From contig CAKTWD010000025.1 of the NCBI GenBank assembly GCA_934630485.1, positions 1 to 17,711 on the forward strand: a stretch of DNA of 17,711 bases, read 5' to 3'. This document shows, piece after piece, positions 1-8,228 of the stretch (the first letter of the stretch is position 1; each line of letters begins with the position of its first letter). Made by a program: the position numbers and the translations under genes. This DNA is from an uncultured Eggerthellaceae bacterium (GTDB lineage Bacteria > Actinomycetota > Coriobacteriia > Coriobacteriales > Eggerthellaceae). The notes beneath the pieces were generated by a model that made no database searches, was not told the DNA's origin, and saw only the letters and a program-made list of their open reading frames with translations.

Positions 1-933
1 ACGCGTGGGCTCGATGTCGGGCTGGAAGCGCGCAACGGCGTCGAACTCGGCGAACTCAGGCTTCAGGCAGTAGCCGGAATCGGGGATGGGGCCAAGCCCG
101 CGCCACGTCGCCTCGCAGGTGTCGAACACGTCGGCGATGATCTTCTGCGCAACGGGGTTGCCGTCGGTGCGCACGCCGCGCTCGTATGCGATCTCGATCT
201 CGGCGCGGCCCTCGTGCAGCTGGCGCACCAACATGGCGATGCCCTGAAGCACGTCAACCGCCTCGAAACCGGTAACGACGCCGGGGATGTGATATTTCTC
301 GGCAAGGAACTGGTAAATGCCGATGCCCGTGATGGTGCTGACGTGGCCGGGCAGGATAAGAGCGTCAAGCTGGACGCCGGGATCGTTAACGATGGCCTCA
401 AGGGCGCCGGGCATGTTCTTGTGCGCCGCGAACACCGTGAAGTTCTTCAGGCCAAGAGCACGCGCGCGGAAAATAGCCATGGCGACCAGCGGCGTGGTGG
501 TTTCGAAACCAACGCCCACGAACACGACCTGACGATCGGGGTTGTCTTGGGCGATCTTCAAAGCATCGAGCGGCGAATAGCAAATGCGCACGTCGCGGCC
601 CTGCGCCTGCTCGGCAAGTAAGCTGGATGTTGATCCGGGAACACGCGTCATGTCGCCGAACGTGGTGATGATGATGTTGGGGATGCGGCACAGCGCGATG
701 ACGGTATCGATATCGCTGTTCGACGTGACGCACACCGGGCAACCAGGGCCCGAAGAAAGGCGCACTCCTTCAGGCATGAGGTTGCGGATGCCGTTGCGCG
801 CGATGGCAACCGTATGCGTTCCGCACACCTCCATGAGCGTCGCGCTTTCGGGCGCAAGCTTCTGGATAGTGTCAACCAGCTGACGCGCAAGCGCGGGATC
901 TTTGAAGCGCTGAAGCTCCTCGTTCATATCCAT
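1..933 (-). CDS. hypD: HypD, hydrogenase Fe-S maturation protein (3' part missing at window edge)
   Basis: HypD works with HypC as the scaffold on which the Fe(CN)2CO group of [NiFe]-hydrogenase is built in the cytoplasm. The frame runs open to position 1, giving 311 residues of a family usually about 360-380 long, so the C-terminus lies outside the window. Visible HypD hallmarks are CGTHT (Cys37), GPGCPVC (Cys65 and Cys68) and VGVGFETT near residue 146. The ATG at 933 is preceded by an AGGGGAG ribosome binding site; a second in-frame ATG lies two codons later. It follows hypC by 18 bases, so the two are surely co-transcribed. The identity is firm; only the end is unknown. Confidence 0.95.
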   Translation of the reverse strand, partial: MDMNEELQRFKDPALARQLVDTIQKLAPESATLMEVCGTHTVAIARNGIRNLMPEGVRLSSGPGCPVCVTSNSDIDTVIALCRIPNIIITTFGDMTRVPGSTSSLLAEQAQGRDVRICYSPLDALKIAQDNPDRQVVFVGVGFETTTPLVAMAIFRARALGLKNFTVFAAHKNMPGALEAIVNDPGVQLDALILPGHVSTITGIGIYQFLAEKYHIPGVVTGFEAVDVLQGIAMLVRQLHEGRAEIEIAYERGVRTDGNPVAQKIIADVFDTCEATWRGLGPIPDSGYCLKPEFAEFDAVARFQPDIEPTR

Positions 934-951
934 GGCTGCTCCCCTGTTTTC

Positions 952-1251
952 CTATGCCTGCGCGGCCGGCGCTGCGGCGTGCGGAATGGTGCACACTTCT
1001 TCGGCAGCAGCAGGGTTGAACAGCGGATCGTCCACCATGTCTGCCATCTCCTGAATGAGCGACAGGGTTTCGGCAGCGTACTCGGGGCTTACCACCTCAA
1101 TCGCAAAACCGGCGTGAACCAGCACGAAATCGCCAACCTTGGCGTTGGGGGTCAGGTCAAGCGCGATGTCGCGCGTAGCGCCGCTGGCACTGACCGTGGC
1201 CATGCCGCCGTCTTTCAGCTCGGTGATCTCCATGGGAATGGCTAGGCACAT
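952..1251 (-). CDS. hypC: HypC/HybG family hydrogenase maturation chaperone
   Basis: HypC is a small chaperone that carries the iron with its ligands from the HypD complex to the hydrogenase large-subunit precursor. The protein begins MCLAIPMEI; the Cys at position 2, exposed after Met removal, is the family's essential residue, and this fixes the start at 1251 rather than at an upstream in-frame codon at 1278. A GAGAGGGAG ribosome binding site lies just upstream of 1251. Residues 1-75 make the OB-like HypC fold (GDFVLVHAGFA is typical). The length, 99 residues, is a little over the usual 75-90 because of an Ala-rich tail. It sits between hypF and hypD on the same strand. Confidence 0.95.
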   Translation of the reverse strand: MCLAIPMEITELKDGGMATVSASGATRDIALDLTPNAKVGDFVLVHAGFAIEVVSPEYAAETLSLIQEMADMVDDPLFNPAAAEEVCTIPHAAAPAAQA

Positions 1252-1421
1252 ATCAAGCTCCCTCTCCGGTTCATGCATGCAACGCCCGTCCGCGCAGACA
1301 GCGGAAGAACGCGCCTTCTTTGTTCAAGGGCATGCTAACACTCATCGGATTTGCGACGAGGGGTGTTTCGCGTTACGGCTGCGAATCTTCGCCAAAACGA
1401 CGATCACGAACGGCGCTGACC

Positions 1422-3863
1422 CTAGCCCTTTTCCACGGCGGAAGCCGAAGCGACCACCGCCTGGCCGTATGAGATGCATCCGTCGTTAGGCGGAAGATCC
1501 TTGTTCAGAGCGACGGTGAACCCCATCGCACCAAGCTTTTGGCACGCGTTCTCAACCAGATAGCGGTTCATGAACACGCCGCCGGACAAGGCAATCGTCG
1601 AAATGCCGTACAGCGCGTTCGCCAGCTGGGCGATCGTAACGATGGCGTCGACGAAGGCATTGTGGAAGCGAAGCGCGATGACCGACGCGGGAATGCCCGC
1701 AAGCTTGTCGTCAAGCATGGCCTGGAAAGTGTTCGCCGGGTCAAGCAGCAGAACCGACGTGTCAAGCGCGGTGCTTTCCTCGCCCGCCGAGTTCTTCACC
1801 ACGCCAATGGCGTAGCGCTGAGCGATCTCGGCGGCAGCCTCGGCGGTTGACGCATGCAGGTCGGAATCGGCACGGGCGGCATCGAGCATGATGGCCGGTT
1901 CACCCTCGTAGCTAGGAGCGACGCAAATACCCAAAAGCGCGGCGGCGGCATCGAACAGACGACCGACCGACGAGGTGAGCGGCGTGTTCAAACCGCGCTC
2001 GATCATTTGGTCGCACACCGGCGCCTCGGCCCCTAAAGCAGCAACCGCATCGGCGGCGGCAGGGTGACCAAGCAGGTCAAACGCCCACAGCGCGCCGTAC
2101 GCCATGCGCAGCGGACGCTTGACCGCAGCCGCGCCGCCCGGCATGGGAACGTACACGAAGTTGGCGAAACGCTCGAACGTCTGACGGTTTGCCAGCAGAA
2201 CCTCGCCGCCCCAAATGTTGCCGTCCTCGCCATAACCGGTTCCGTCGAAGGCAACGCCCACAACGGCATCGGTGATGCCCTGCTCGCCCATAACCGAAGC
2301 GATGTGCGCATGATGATGCTGAACCTCTACAAGAGGCGTGCCCTGTTCGCGATTTTGGGCATGAGCCCACTTCGAGGAAAGGTACTCGGGGTGACGATCG
2401 CAGGCAAGAGCTTGCGGCTTCAGGTCGAACAGCTGCTGAAAGCGGGCCTTCGAATCGAGCCAGGCATCGTACACGTCGGCGTTTTCCATGTCGCCGATAT
2501 GCTGCGAGACGAACGTTTGGGCACCGCGCGAGAACGCGAACGTGTTCTTCTGCTCGGGACCTGCGGCGAAAACGCACGGAGCCTTGGCACTGCGGGCCTT
2601 ATCGACCAGCGGCGCGGGAGCGAAACCGCGGGCACGGCGCACGAACTGCAAAGCCTCAAGGGGCTCACCGTGCTCGTCAACGCCGCCAACGCGAAGCACG
2701 CGCACGACCGAGTCGTCGTAGCGGGCACGGATGGCACGGTTGTTCCCCAAGAACGCATCGGCAATGCCCGCCAGTTGCGCATACGCTTTGCCGTCGTCGG
2801 TGACGATGGGCTCGTCATGGACGTTGCCCGAGGTCATGACCAACATCCCCGAGCCGCCCTTCGCCACGAAGTCATGGATGAGCAAATGCTGGACCGGCGT
2901 TGCCGGAAGCATGACGCCCAGTTCCGGAAGCTTATCAGCCAGCCCCTCGGCCAGCTGGGCATCGGAACGCTTGCGCAGCAACACGATCGGACGCGCGGGG
3001 GTTTCAAGCTGCTGACGCTCGACCGGGTCGATCTGGCAAACGCGCGCAGCCTCATCGGCGTTGGCAAGCATCACGGCGAATGCCTTGCCGTCGCGATGCT
3101 TGCGCTTGCGTAGGTTGGCAAGCGCGTGCACATTCGATGCGTCGCACACCAAATGGAAGCCGCCCAGGCCCTTCACGGCCAGGATCTTCCCCTGAAGCAG
3201 CAAGTCGACGGCGCGACCAAAGATCGCATCGCTCTCTTCTTGCGTGGAACCCCAGATGATGTCGCCAAGGCCGCCGTCGGCCGTCACTTCGCGCCAACTT
3301 ACATGCGGACCGCACTCAAAGCAAGCATCGGGCTGAGCATGGAATCGCCTGTCCTCGGGATCGGCGTACTCATGCGCGCATTCCGGGCACATCGTGAACT
3401 CACCCATGGACGTGCTCGCGCGATCGTACGGCAGCTTGTCGATGATCGTGAAGCGCGGGCCGCAGTTCGTGCAGTTGATGAACGGATAGCGATAACGCCT
3501 GTTGGCAGGGTCGAACAGCTCGTTCACACAGTCATCGCAGGTTGCCAAGTCGGGCGAAACCAGCGTGGTGTCGGCAGTTTGGGCATCATTCGAGAAGCGG
3601 ATCTCGAAATCGGTGCAGCCCTGAAGCGGCACTTCCTTCATCGTGATGCGCTCGACACGGGCAGCTGCGGGGGCGTTATCCGAGATCTCCATCACGAACC
3701 CGTCAAGCAGGTTGCTTTCCGCCTCGGCATGGATGAATACGCCGTCGACGGCGTTCAGCACCCACCCCTTGACCAAATAGCGTTTTGCCAAACGATAGAT
3801 AAAGGGGCGGAAACCCACCCCTTGAACAATGCCTTTTACATTGATGTCAAGCGCCTCGATCAT
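1422..3863 (-). CDS. hypF: HypF, carbamoyltransferase for hydrogenase cyanide ligand synthesis
   Basis: HypF uses carbamoyl phosphate and ATP to carbamoylate HypE, the first step in making the cyanide ligands of the [NiFe] site. All expected domains are seen in 813 residues: an acylphosphatase domain (1-90, with GVGFRP holding Arg19 and Asn37), two zinc-finger pairs (Cys109/112/131/134 and Cys159/162/181/184), a YrdC-like domain (about 205-395, with KGLGGFHLVCDA and SGNVHDEP), and a Kae1-like domain (HHHAH at 516-520, then an AFDGTGYGEDG motif and GGVFMNRYL near the end). The ATG at 3863 follows a strong GGAGGTG site. It is the first hyp gene here; 170 bases separate it from hypC. No key residue appears missing. 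Confidence 0.97.
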   Translation of the reverse strand: MIEALDINVKGIVQGVGFRPFIYRLAKRYLVKGWVLNAVDGVFIHAEAESNLLDGFVMEISDNAPAAARVERITMKEVPLQGCTDFEIRFSNDAQTADTTLVSPDLATCDDCVNELFDPANRRYRYPFINCTNCGPRFTIIDKLPYDRASTSMGEFTMCPECAHEYADPEDRRFHAQPDACFECGPHVSWREVTADGGLGDIIWGSTQEESDAIFGRAVDLLLQGKILAVKGLGGFHLVCDASNVHALANLRKRKHRDGKAFAVMLANADEAARVCQIDPVERQQLETPARPIVLLRKRSDAQLAEGLADKLPELGVMLPATPVQHLLIHDFVAKGGSGMLVMTSGNVHDEPIVTDDGKAYAQLAGIADAFLGNNRAIRARYDDSVVRVLRVGGVDEHGEPLEALQFVRRARGFAPAPLVDKARSAKAPCVFAAGPEQKNTFAFSRGAQTFVSQHIGDMENADVYDAWLDSKARFQQLFDLKPQALACDRHPEYLSSKWAHAQNREQGTPLVEVQHHHAHIASVMGEQGITDAVVGVAFDGTGYGEDGNIWGGEVLLANRQTFERFANFVYVPMPGGAAAVKRPLRMAYGALWAFDLLGHPAAADAVAALGAEAPVCDQMIERGLNTPLTSSVGRLFDAAAALLGICVAPSYEGEPAIMLDAARADSDLHASTAEAAAEIAQRYAIGVVKNSAGEESTALDTSVLLLDPANTFQAMLDDKLAGIPASVIALRFHNAFVDAIVTIAQLANALYGISTIALSGGVFMNRYLVENACQKLGAMGFTVALNKDLPPNDGCISYGQAVVASASAVEKG

Positions 3864-3938
3864 AGAGCACCTCCATGCCTAAGTCTGCGCTTATCTTAAT
3901 TGTTGCGAAACCCGATTGCGGGACGCGTCGGCGACTGA

Positions 3939-5663
3939 CTACGCCTGACGCTCGGCGATGATCTCGTCAAGCACGTGACCAACGGCCTCGGACAGCGCGC
4001 GCAGCGTGACGCCGGCGTTGTCAGGAAGGTGCAGGTGCATGGCGCGACGACCGCGTGAGGAAAGCGTGACCAGGTCGCCCGAAGCCTGCGCCTTTGCAAG
4101 GCCGCCCAAGCTGTCGGCGATCTCGTCGCACAGCGGGATGTCCTTGACCTCGTCGGCGGACAAAATCAGGAAGACGCCGTTGTTCGCACCGCCCTTCTGC
4201 AGCTGACCGGTGGAATGCAGGTAACGCGGGCCAACTTCCAAGCAGGACACGACGCCCAGCTTCTCGGCCACCGCATGACGGATGTTCTCGAGCGACTCGC
4301 GACGCCACTCGCCCGTGTAGGGAAGGAACGCGTTCAGCGCGAAGAAGTCGCCGGGTTGGATGCTGGCAAACAGGTTGCGCAGAGATTCTTTGATAGTTTC
4401 GGCACCCTTCATGCACTCGGACAGCTCAACCTCGGCATCGCCCATGTGAATGTCGCCGATGAAGTTCTCGACGATGTCAGGCTCGGGGTGGCCTTCCTTC
4501 AAGATCTCGAGAACCGCGGCCTTGGCCGACGCGACGTCGGGCTGGTCGAACGGGCAGATCTTCATGAGGTAACCGCACATGGCGATAGCGTATTCCCACA
4601 TCACGAAGTGCTCGGCAAGCTCCTCGACCGAATCGATCTTGAAGTTCATGCGCGGGATGGTGGGATCGACGTAGGACAGGCTCATCTCGAAATTCTTGAG
4701 CTCGTCCCACAGGTCGGTTTTCGTTTGGTACATGATGACGCTGCGGTCGCCCGGGTCCTTGGCAAGGTTCAGGGAATCAACCTCGATGTTCGGCAGGATA
4801 CCCTTGCCTTCCTTGCCCAAGCTCTCGGCAACCAGCTGCTCGATCCACAGGCCCAGAACACGGCCGCGCTTCTGCGTAAGGAAACACACCTTGTCACGGC
4901 CATTGACATAGCCGTCGTACAGGAACGCCGCCAAAGCGATAGCGGGATTGTCAATGGAATCTTCGCTGCAGGCCTTTTCAGCCTCGATGGCATGGTCGAT
5001 CACGCGATCGATGTCGATGCCCACAAGCGCAGCGGGCAAAAGGCCGAACACGGACAGCGCGGAATAGCGGCCGCCAACCGTGGGCTCGCCGTAGAACAGG
5101 CCAAGCCAGCCCTCGTCCTGCGCCTGCTTGGCAAGCGCCGAACCAGGGTCGGTGATAGCGATAAGGTGCTGCGGAATTTCCTCGGCGGGCATGAGCGTGG
5201 CAAGCTTGTCGCGGATAGCGCTCATGATAAGGCGCGGCTCGATGGTGCCGCCGCTCTTCGACGAGTGAATGAAAACCGTGTGCGCAGGATCGATCTCGGA
5301 GAACAGACCGCGAATGCGAACGGGCGAGTCGGAATCCATGGTGCGGAACATGATCTTGCCGCAGTCAATTTTGTTGTACTTGGTGATGGTCATGGAAGCC
5401 TGCGTGGAGCCGCCCTGACCAACCAGAACGACGGTGCGCAGACCGTTGTCGATTTGCTCCTGCGCGAACGACTTGATTTGCTCAAGCGGGCACGGCGGGT
5501 TGGTTGCCAGATCGGTCCAGCCCATGAAGTCGCGCGCGAACTGCTGCGCTTCCTCGGAGAAATCGTAAAGGGTGTCGTCCTTCGCGTAAATACGACTGGC
5601 AACACAATCTTTGACCAGCGTTTTGCCCGAAGGGTACAGCTTTTCCATTTCCTGGGAAATCAT
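3939..5663 (-). CDS. pgi: Glucose-6-phosphate isomerase, Tal/Pgi-fusion type but standalone
   Basis: Interconverts glucose 6-phosphate and fructose 6-phosphate in the cytoplasm. The 574 residues contain two SIS-like sugar-phosphate folds: GQGGSTQAS (82-90), SSKSGGT (134-140) and VGGRYS (196-201), then the EQLVAESLGKEGKGI segment near 275-290 and GPRYLHSTGQLQKGG near 500. The last two segments are characteristic of the isomerase half of bifunctional transaldolase/Pgi proteins, but no transaldolase domain is present: the protein begins at its own ATG (5663) with an AGAAGG site ahead. It lies 47 bases behind the LytTR regulator on the same strand and is probably co-transcribed with it. Enzyme identity is fairly sure; the substrate is inferred from family. 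Confidence 0.88.
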   Translation of the reverse strand: MISQEMEKLYPSGKTLVKDCVASRIYAKDDTLYDFSEEAQQFARDFMGWTDLATNPPCPLEQIKSFAQEQIDNGLRTVVLVGQGGSTQASMTITKYNKIDCGKIMFRTMDSDSPVRIRGLFSEIDPAHTVFIHSSKSGGTIEPRLIMSAIRDKLATLMPAEEIPQHLIAITDPGSALAKQAQDEGWLGLFYGEPTVGGRYSALSVFGLLPAALVGIDIDRVIDHAIEAEKACSEDSIDNPAIALAAFLYDGYVNGRDKVCFLTQKRGRVLGLWIEQLVAESLGKEGKGILPNIEVDSLNLAKDPGDRSVIMYQTKTDLWDELKNFEMSLSYVDPTIPRMNFKIDSVEELAEHFVMWEYAIAMCGYLMKICPFDQPDVASAKAAVLEILKEGHPEPDIVENFIGDIHMGDAEVELSECMKGAETIKESLRNLFASIQPGDFFALNAFLPYTGEWRRESLENIRHAVAEKLGVVSCLEVGPRYLHSTGQLQKGGANNGVFLILSADEVKDIPLCDEIADSLGGLAKAQASGDLVTLSSRGRRAMHLHLPDNAGVTLRALSEAVGHVLDEIIAERQA

Positions 5664-5710
5664 ATCTGCCTTCTTTTCAGTTATGCGGTGATGCGTGCGG
5701 CTTCTAACAC

Positions 5711-6424
5711 CTAAAGACCAAGTGCCTTCTTCAGAGCGGAAACACGACGGCGCGAAACGGGGATCTTGTCCTCGACGCCGTTCAGCGTAAGCAGAAGCGT
5801 GCCGCCGGAAACAGGCTCGACGCCCTCGACCATGGCAAGGTTGACCAGGTAGCCGCGATGTACGCGGAAGAACCCATGGCCATCGAGGCGCTTCTCGAGC
5901 TGAGCCAGGCTGACCGTCGAGAAATAACGATCGGTATCAGTTTGCAAATATGCGTAATCATCGCGAGCCATGACAAAACGGATCTTGTCGATCGCGATGA
6001 GGATTTTCTTACCGCCCTTTTCGACGGGGATGCGCTCGGAGTGCTGCGCCTGAGCATGCAGGGCAACGTTCTCTTGCACGCGGGCGACAGCCTGAGCAAG
6101 ACGATCGCTTTCGACCGGCTTGACCAAGTAGTCGATAGCGTTCACCTTGAATGCATCAAGGGCGAACTCGCTGTAAGCGGTGACGAAAACGACCGCCGGG
6201 GGATAACGGAGGTGCTGAAGCGCGTTGGCCAGCTGAAGGCCGTTGGCTTCGGGCATGTTGATGTCCAAGAACATGACATCGCACTGATATTCCTTCAGCT
6301 TCTCGATAGCCTCGCGCACACTGGCGGCCTCGGCCACCACGTCGACGGATCCAAGCTCGTCAAGCAGGAATTTAAGTTCAGAACGGGCAGGAGCCTCGTC
6401 GTCGACAATTATTGCTCTCAGCAC
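5711..6424 (-). CDS. LytTR-family response regulator (LytT/AlgR type)
   Basis: A transcription factor with an N-terminal receiver domain (1-120) and a C-terminal LytTR DNA-binding domain (about 135-237). Receiver residues are in place: Asp8 and Asp9, phospho-acceptor Asp54 in FLDINMP, Thr82 and Lys102 in VKPV. The LytTR part shows FFRVHRGYLVN. I chose the GTG at 6424 because AGAGGAG lies six bases upstream; ATG 6445 and TTG 6451 are in frame but lack a site, and 237 residues from the GTG fit the family. No kinase gene adjoins it; the only candidate here is the LytS-type kinase at 15625-16950. The next gene is pgi, which it might control, but that is a guess. Confidence 0.93.
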   Translation of the reverse strand: MLRAIIVDDEAPARSELKFLLDELGSVDVVAEAASVREAIEKLKEYQCDVMFLDINMPEANGLQLANALQHLRYPPAVVFVTAYSEFALDAFKVNAIDYLVKPVESDRLAQAVARVQENVALHAQAQHSERIPVEKGGKKILIAIDKIRFVMARDDYAYLQTDTDRYFSTVSLAQLEKRLDGHGFFRVHRGYLVNLAMVEGVEPVSGGTLLLTLNGVEDKIPVSRRRVSALKKALGL

Positions 6425-6460
6425 AGCGGACTCCTCTTTTTTCATCCACAAAACCGCAGG

Positions 6461-6580
6461 TCATTCAATAATAACGGTCGCATCTTCAGGAACGACCGGG
6501 CATTTAAAGACAGAAGGACAAATGGCGCGTTTCGCAGAGGCGCTTGGTAGCTTCCCTCGAAACATGGCAAAAAAGCCCAT
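6461..6580 (-). CDS. Possible small protein, 39 residues
   Basis: A 39-codon frame beginning MGFFAMFRGKLP and ending PEDATVIIE. It has an AAGAAGG ribosome binding site five bases ahead of the ATG and a perfect TATAAT -10 hexamer about 22 bases upstream, and it ends 36 bases before the GTG of the LytTR regulator. The product would have an amphipathic basic N-terminus and a CPSVFKCP segment whose two cysteines are six residues apart. I recognise no family. The good initiation signals and position favour a real gene; the short length and lack of a clear -35 do not. It could equally be a non-coding leader of the regulator. Confidence 0.4.
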   Translation of the reverse strand: MGFFAMFRGKLPSASAKRAICPSVFKCPVVPEDATVIIE

Positions 6581-6601
6581 TTCAACCTTCTTAACCTAAC
6601 G

Positions 6602-6607
6602 ATTATA
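6602..6607 (-). promoter_or_regulatory. Probable -10 element for small ORF and LytTR regulator
   Basis: Read on the minus strand this is a perfect TATAAT. A transcript starting about seven bases downstream would have a leader of roughly 15 bases before the ATG at 6580. No good -35 hexamer is found at 16-18 bases, so the promoter may depend on an activator, or the match may be chance. Confidence 0.4.
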
Positions 6608-6647
6608 AAGCATCTTGTCGATCTTCGCGACTTCGTTCTTGTTTTCG

Positions 6648-6677
6648 ATAAAAGCCCAGCTCTACAGCTCAAGCTTG
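6648..6677 (-). terminator. Possible rho-independent terminator behind the AAA+ ATPase gene
   Basis: On the minus strand the last codons and stop of the ATPase gene form an imperfect hairpin (AGCTTGAGCT, loop GTAG, AGCTGGGCT, with two G-U pairs and one bulge) followed directly by TTTTA. It lies at the end of the three-gene unit and just ahead of the -10 for the next transcript, where a terminator is expected. The stem is weak. Confidence 0.35.
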
Positions 6678-8170
6678 TCGATTTCCGAAAGCAAGTCATC
6701 ACGGCGGGCATCGACCATCAGCTCGTCGTTATGGGCATAATAGCTGTCCGAGCCGAAGCGGTTGATGAAACGTGCCGTGGCGCGACGGGCGGTCAGCTCG
6801 GTGACGAAGACAAGTTGCTCGCGATGGGCGCCAAACGCCTGGTCGATGAAGGAGAACGCGTTGTCAATCGCGGCCGAGGCCTGGTCAACCAGCGGCTGAA
6901 GTGTTTCAACCTCGGCCTTGAAATCGCCTTGCACAACCTCAAAGGCGGCGGCGCCCTGCATGGACTGCTGCAGGTCACAATGAGCGACGAAACTCTTCAG
7001 CATGGCAACCGCTAAACGAGCGACACGCAGGTCGATGGCCGTGGCAGTATCGGCTTTCTGGCGCTTCTCCAGCCTCTCTTCGCGCTCGGCGATAGCCGCG
7101 GCCAGCTCGTCCTTCGCCGACGCACCCGAAATGATGCGCTCCTTCGCCGCGCGCAGAACGTCCCTGACGTCCATCAGCACGGCCTCGCGCTCAAGCGCCT
7201 TCGCAGCCAAACCCGAAACGCCGTCAAGCATCAACCCCAGCAGGGCAAGGCGCTCGTCGAACGCGGCCTCCTTCGCGCGCTTCACGATATCGGGCGACAC
7301 CTGTCCGCGAAAGATCTCGTCCACCTGGTAGTCGGAGCGGTACTTGTTGAACAGATCGTAATACAAAGCGAAACGCTCGGCGATCTCGGGGTCTTGCACG
7401 TACTGTTCGACCAGCTCGCGCCCAACGGGAGTTCCCAGCTCCTCGAACAGCGTGATGATCTCGGACAGGTCGCTCCATCCGCGCGCTGACACGAAATGCT
7501 TGCCCGACGTAGTGGTTTCCACGAAATAAAAGTCGTCGCGGCGAACTTCCAGGTAGGTCAGGACCGCCGGATGCACGCCCGTCTGACGCGCATATTCCTT
7601 CCATGCCTCGAAGTCGGGCTCCACCTCGAGCTTGCGCAGGCGGTCGAGCGTGACGATGTCGAACTCGTGCACCGATCGGTTGTACGCCGGCGGGTTACCT
7701 GCGCACACCACCACCCAGCCGTCGGGAACGTGGTGGCGTCCGAACGTTTTGAACTGCAAGAACTGAAGCATCGACGGATAAAGCGTCTCGGAAACGCAGT
7801 TGATCTCGTCAAGGAACAGAATGCCGCGCGAACGGCCCGTCTCGGCCATGTAGTCGTAAATCGAGGCGATGATCTCGGACATCGTGTACTCGGAAACGTC
7901 AACGTCGCGGCCGCCGTACTCCTTGCACACCACAACGGGAAGGCCCAGCGCGCTCTGACGCGTGTGATGGGTCATCGAATACGAAACCAGGCCGATGCCC
8001 AGCTCATCGGCGACCTGCGCCATAATGGCAGTCTTGCCGATACCCGGCGCGCCCAACAGGAAAATGGGACGCTGGTGTGCGACGGAGATGCGGTACATCC
8101 CGGCGTCGTCTTTCGTCAGATATGCCTCAACCGTTTGCTTGACCTGCTGTTTCGCATCTGCGATGTTCAT
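6662..8170 (-). CDS. MoxR-type AAA+ ATPase
   Basis: A 502-residue AAA+ ATPase. Walker A is GAPGIGKT (40-47), Walker B is ILFLDE (117-122), and sensor-1 Asn159 sits in CAGNPP; together with the DEIN form of Walker B these mark the MoxR branch. MoxR ATPases act with a VWA-domain partner as chaperones or in metal-cofactor insertion (known pairs: RavA-ViaA, CbbQ-CbbO, NorQ-NorD). After the ATPase core the last 170 or so residues are rich in Ala, Glu and Arg, probably helical or coiled-coil, and unlike the usual short lid. ATG 8170 follows a GGGAGG site. The gene lies 58 bases behind the VWA gene and is surely its partner. The target is unknown. Confidence 0.88.
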   Translation of the reverse strand: MNIADAKQQVKQTVEAYLTKDDAGMYRISVAHQRPIFLLGAPGIGKTAIMAQVADELGIGLVSYSMTHHTRQSALGLPVVVCKEYGGRDVDVSEYTMSEIIASIYDYMAETGRSRGILFLDEINCVSETLYPSMLQFLQFKTFGRHHVPDGWVVVCAGNPPAYNRSVHEFDIVTLDRLRKLEVEPDFEAWKEYARQTGVHPAVLTYLEVRRDDFYFVETTTSGKHFVSARGWSDLSEIITLFEELGTPVGRELVEQYVQDPEIAERFALYYDLFNKYRSDYQVDEIFRGQVSPDIVKRAKEAAFDERLALLGLMLDGVSGLAAKALEREAVLMDVRDVLRAAKERIISGASAKDELAAAIAEREERLEKRQKADTATAIDLRVARLAVAMLKSFVAHCDLQQSMQGAAAFEVVQGDFKAEVETLQPLVDQASAAIDNAFSFIDQAFGAHREQLVFVTELTARRATARFINRFGSDSYYAHNDELMVDARRDDLLSEIDKLEL

Positions 8171-8228
8171 CTTCGGCCTCCCTATGTGCCGTTAACCGCT
8201 ACTTTCGGGGCTTCGAGAAGCCCAGCAC

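Noticed and set aside
1254..1421. Two tiny frames (about 21 and 24 codons) overlapping at ATGA between hypF and hypC on the minus strand
   Set aside because: Neither has a ribosome binding site and the residues look random; the gap is more likely an untranslated spacer, and I see no convincing promoter in it.
2064..3113. 349-codon plus-strand frame opposite hypF
   Set aside because: It is an antisense shadow of hypF, whose domains and motifs are complete; high GC content produces long antisense frames.
3864..3938. CCCG-attg-CGGG hairpin and a TAAGAT -10-like motif between pgi and hypF
   Set aside because: The stem has only four pairs with no T-run, and no -35 accompanies the -10-like motif, so neither a terminator nor a promoter can be supported.
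4215..5714. 499-codon plus-strand frame opposite pgi
   Set aside because: It lies entirely antisense to a well-recognised isomerase and has no recognisable domain.
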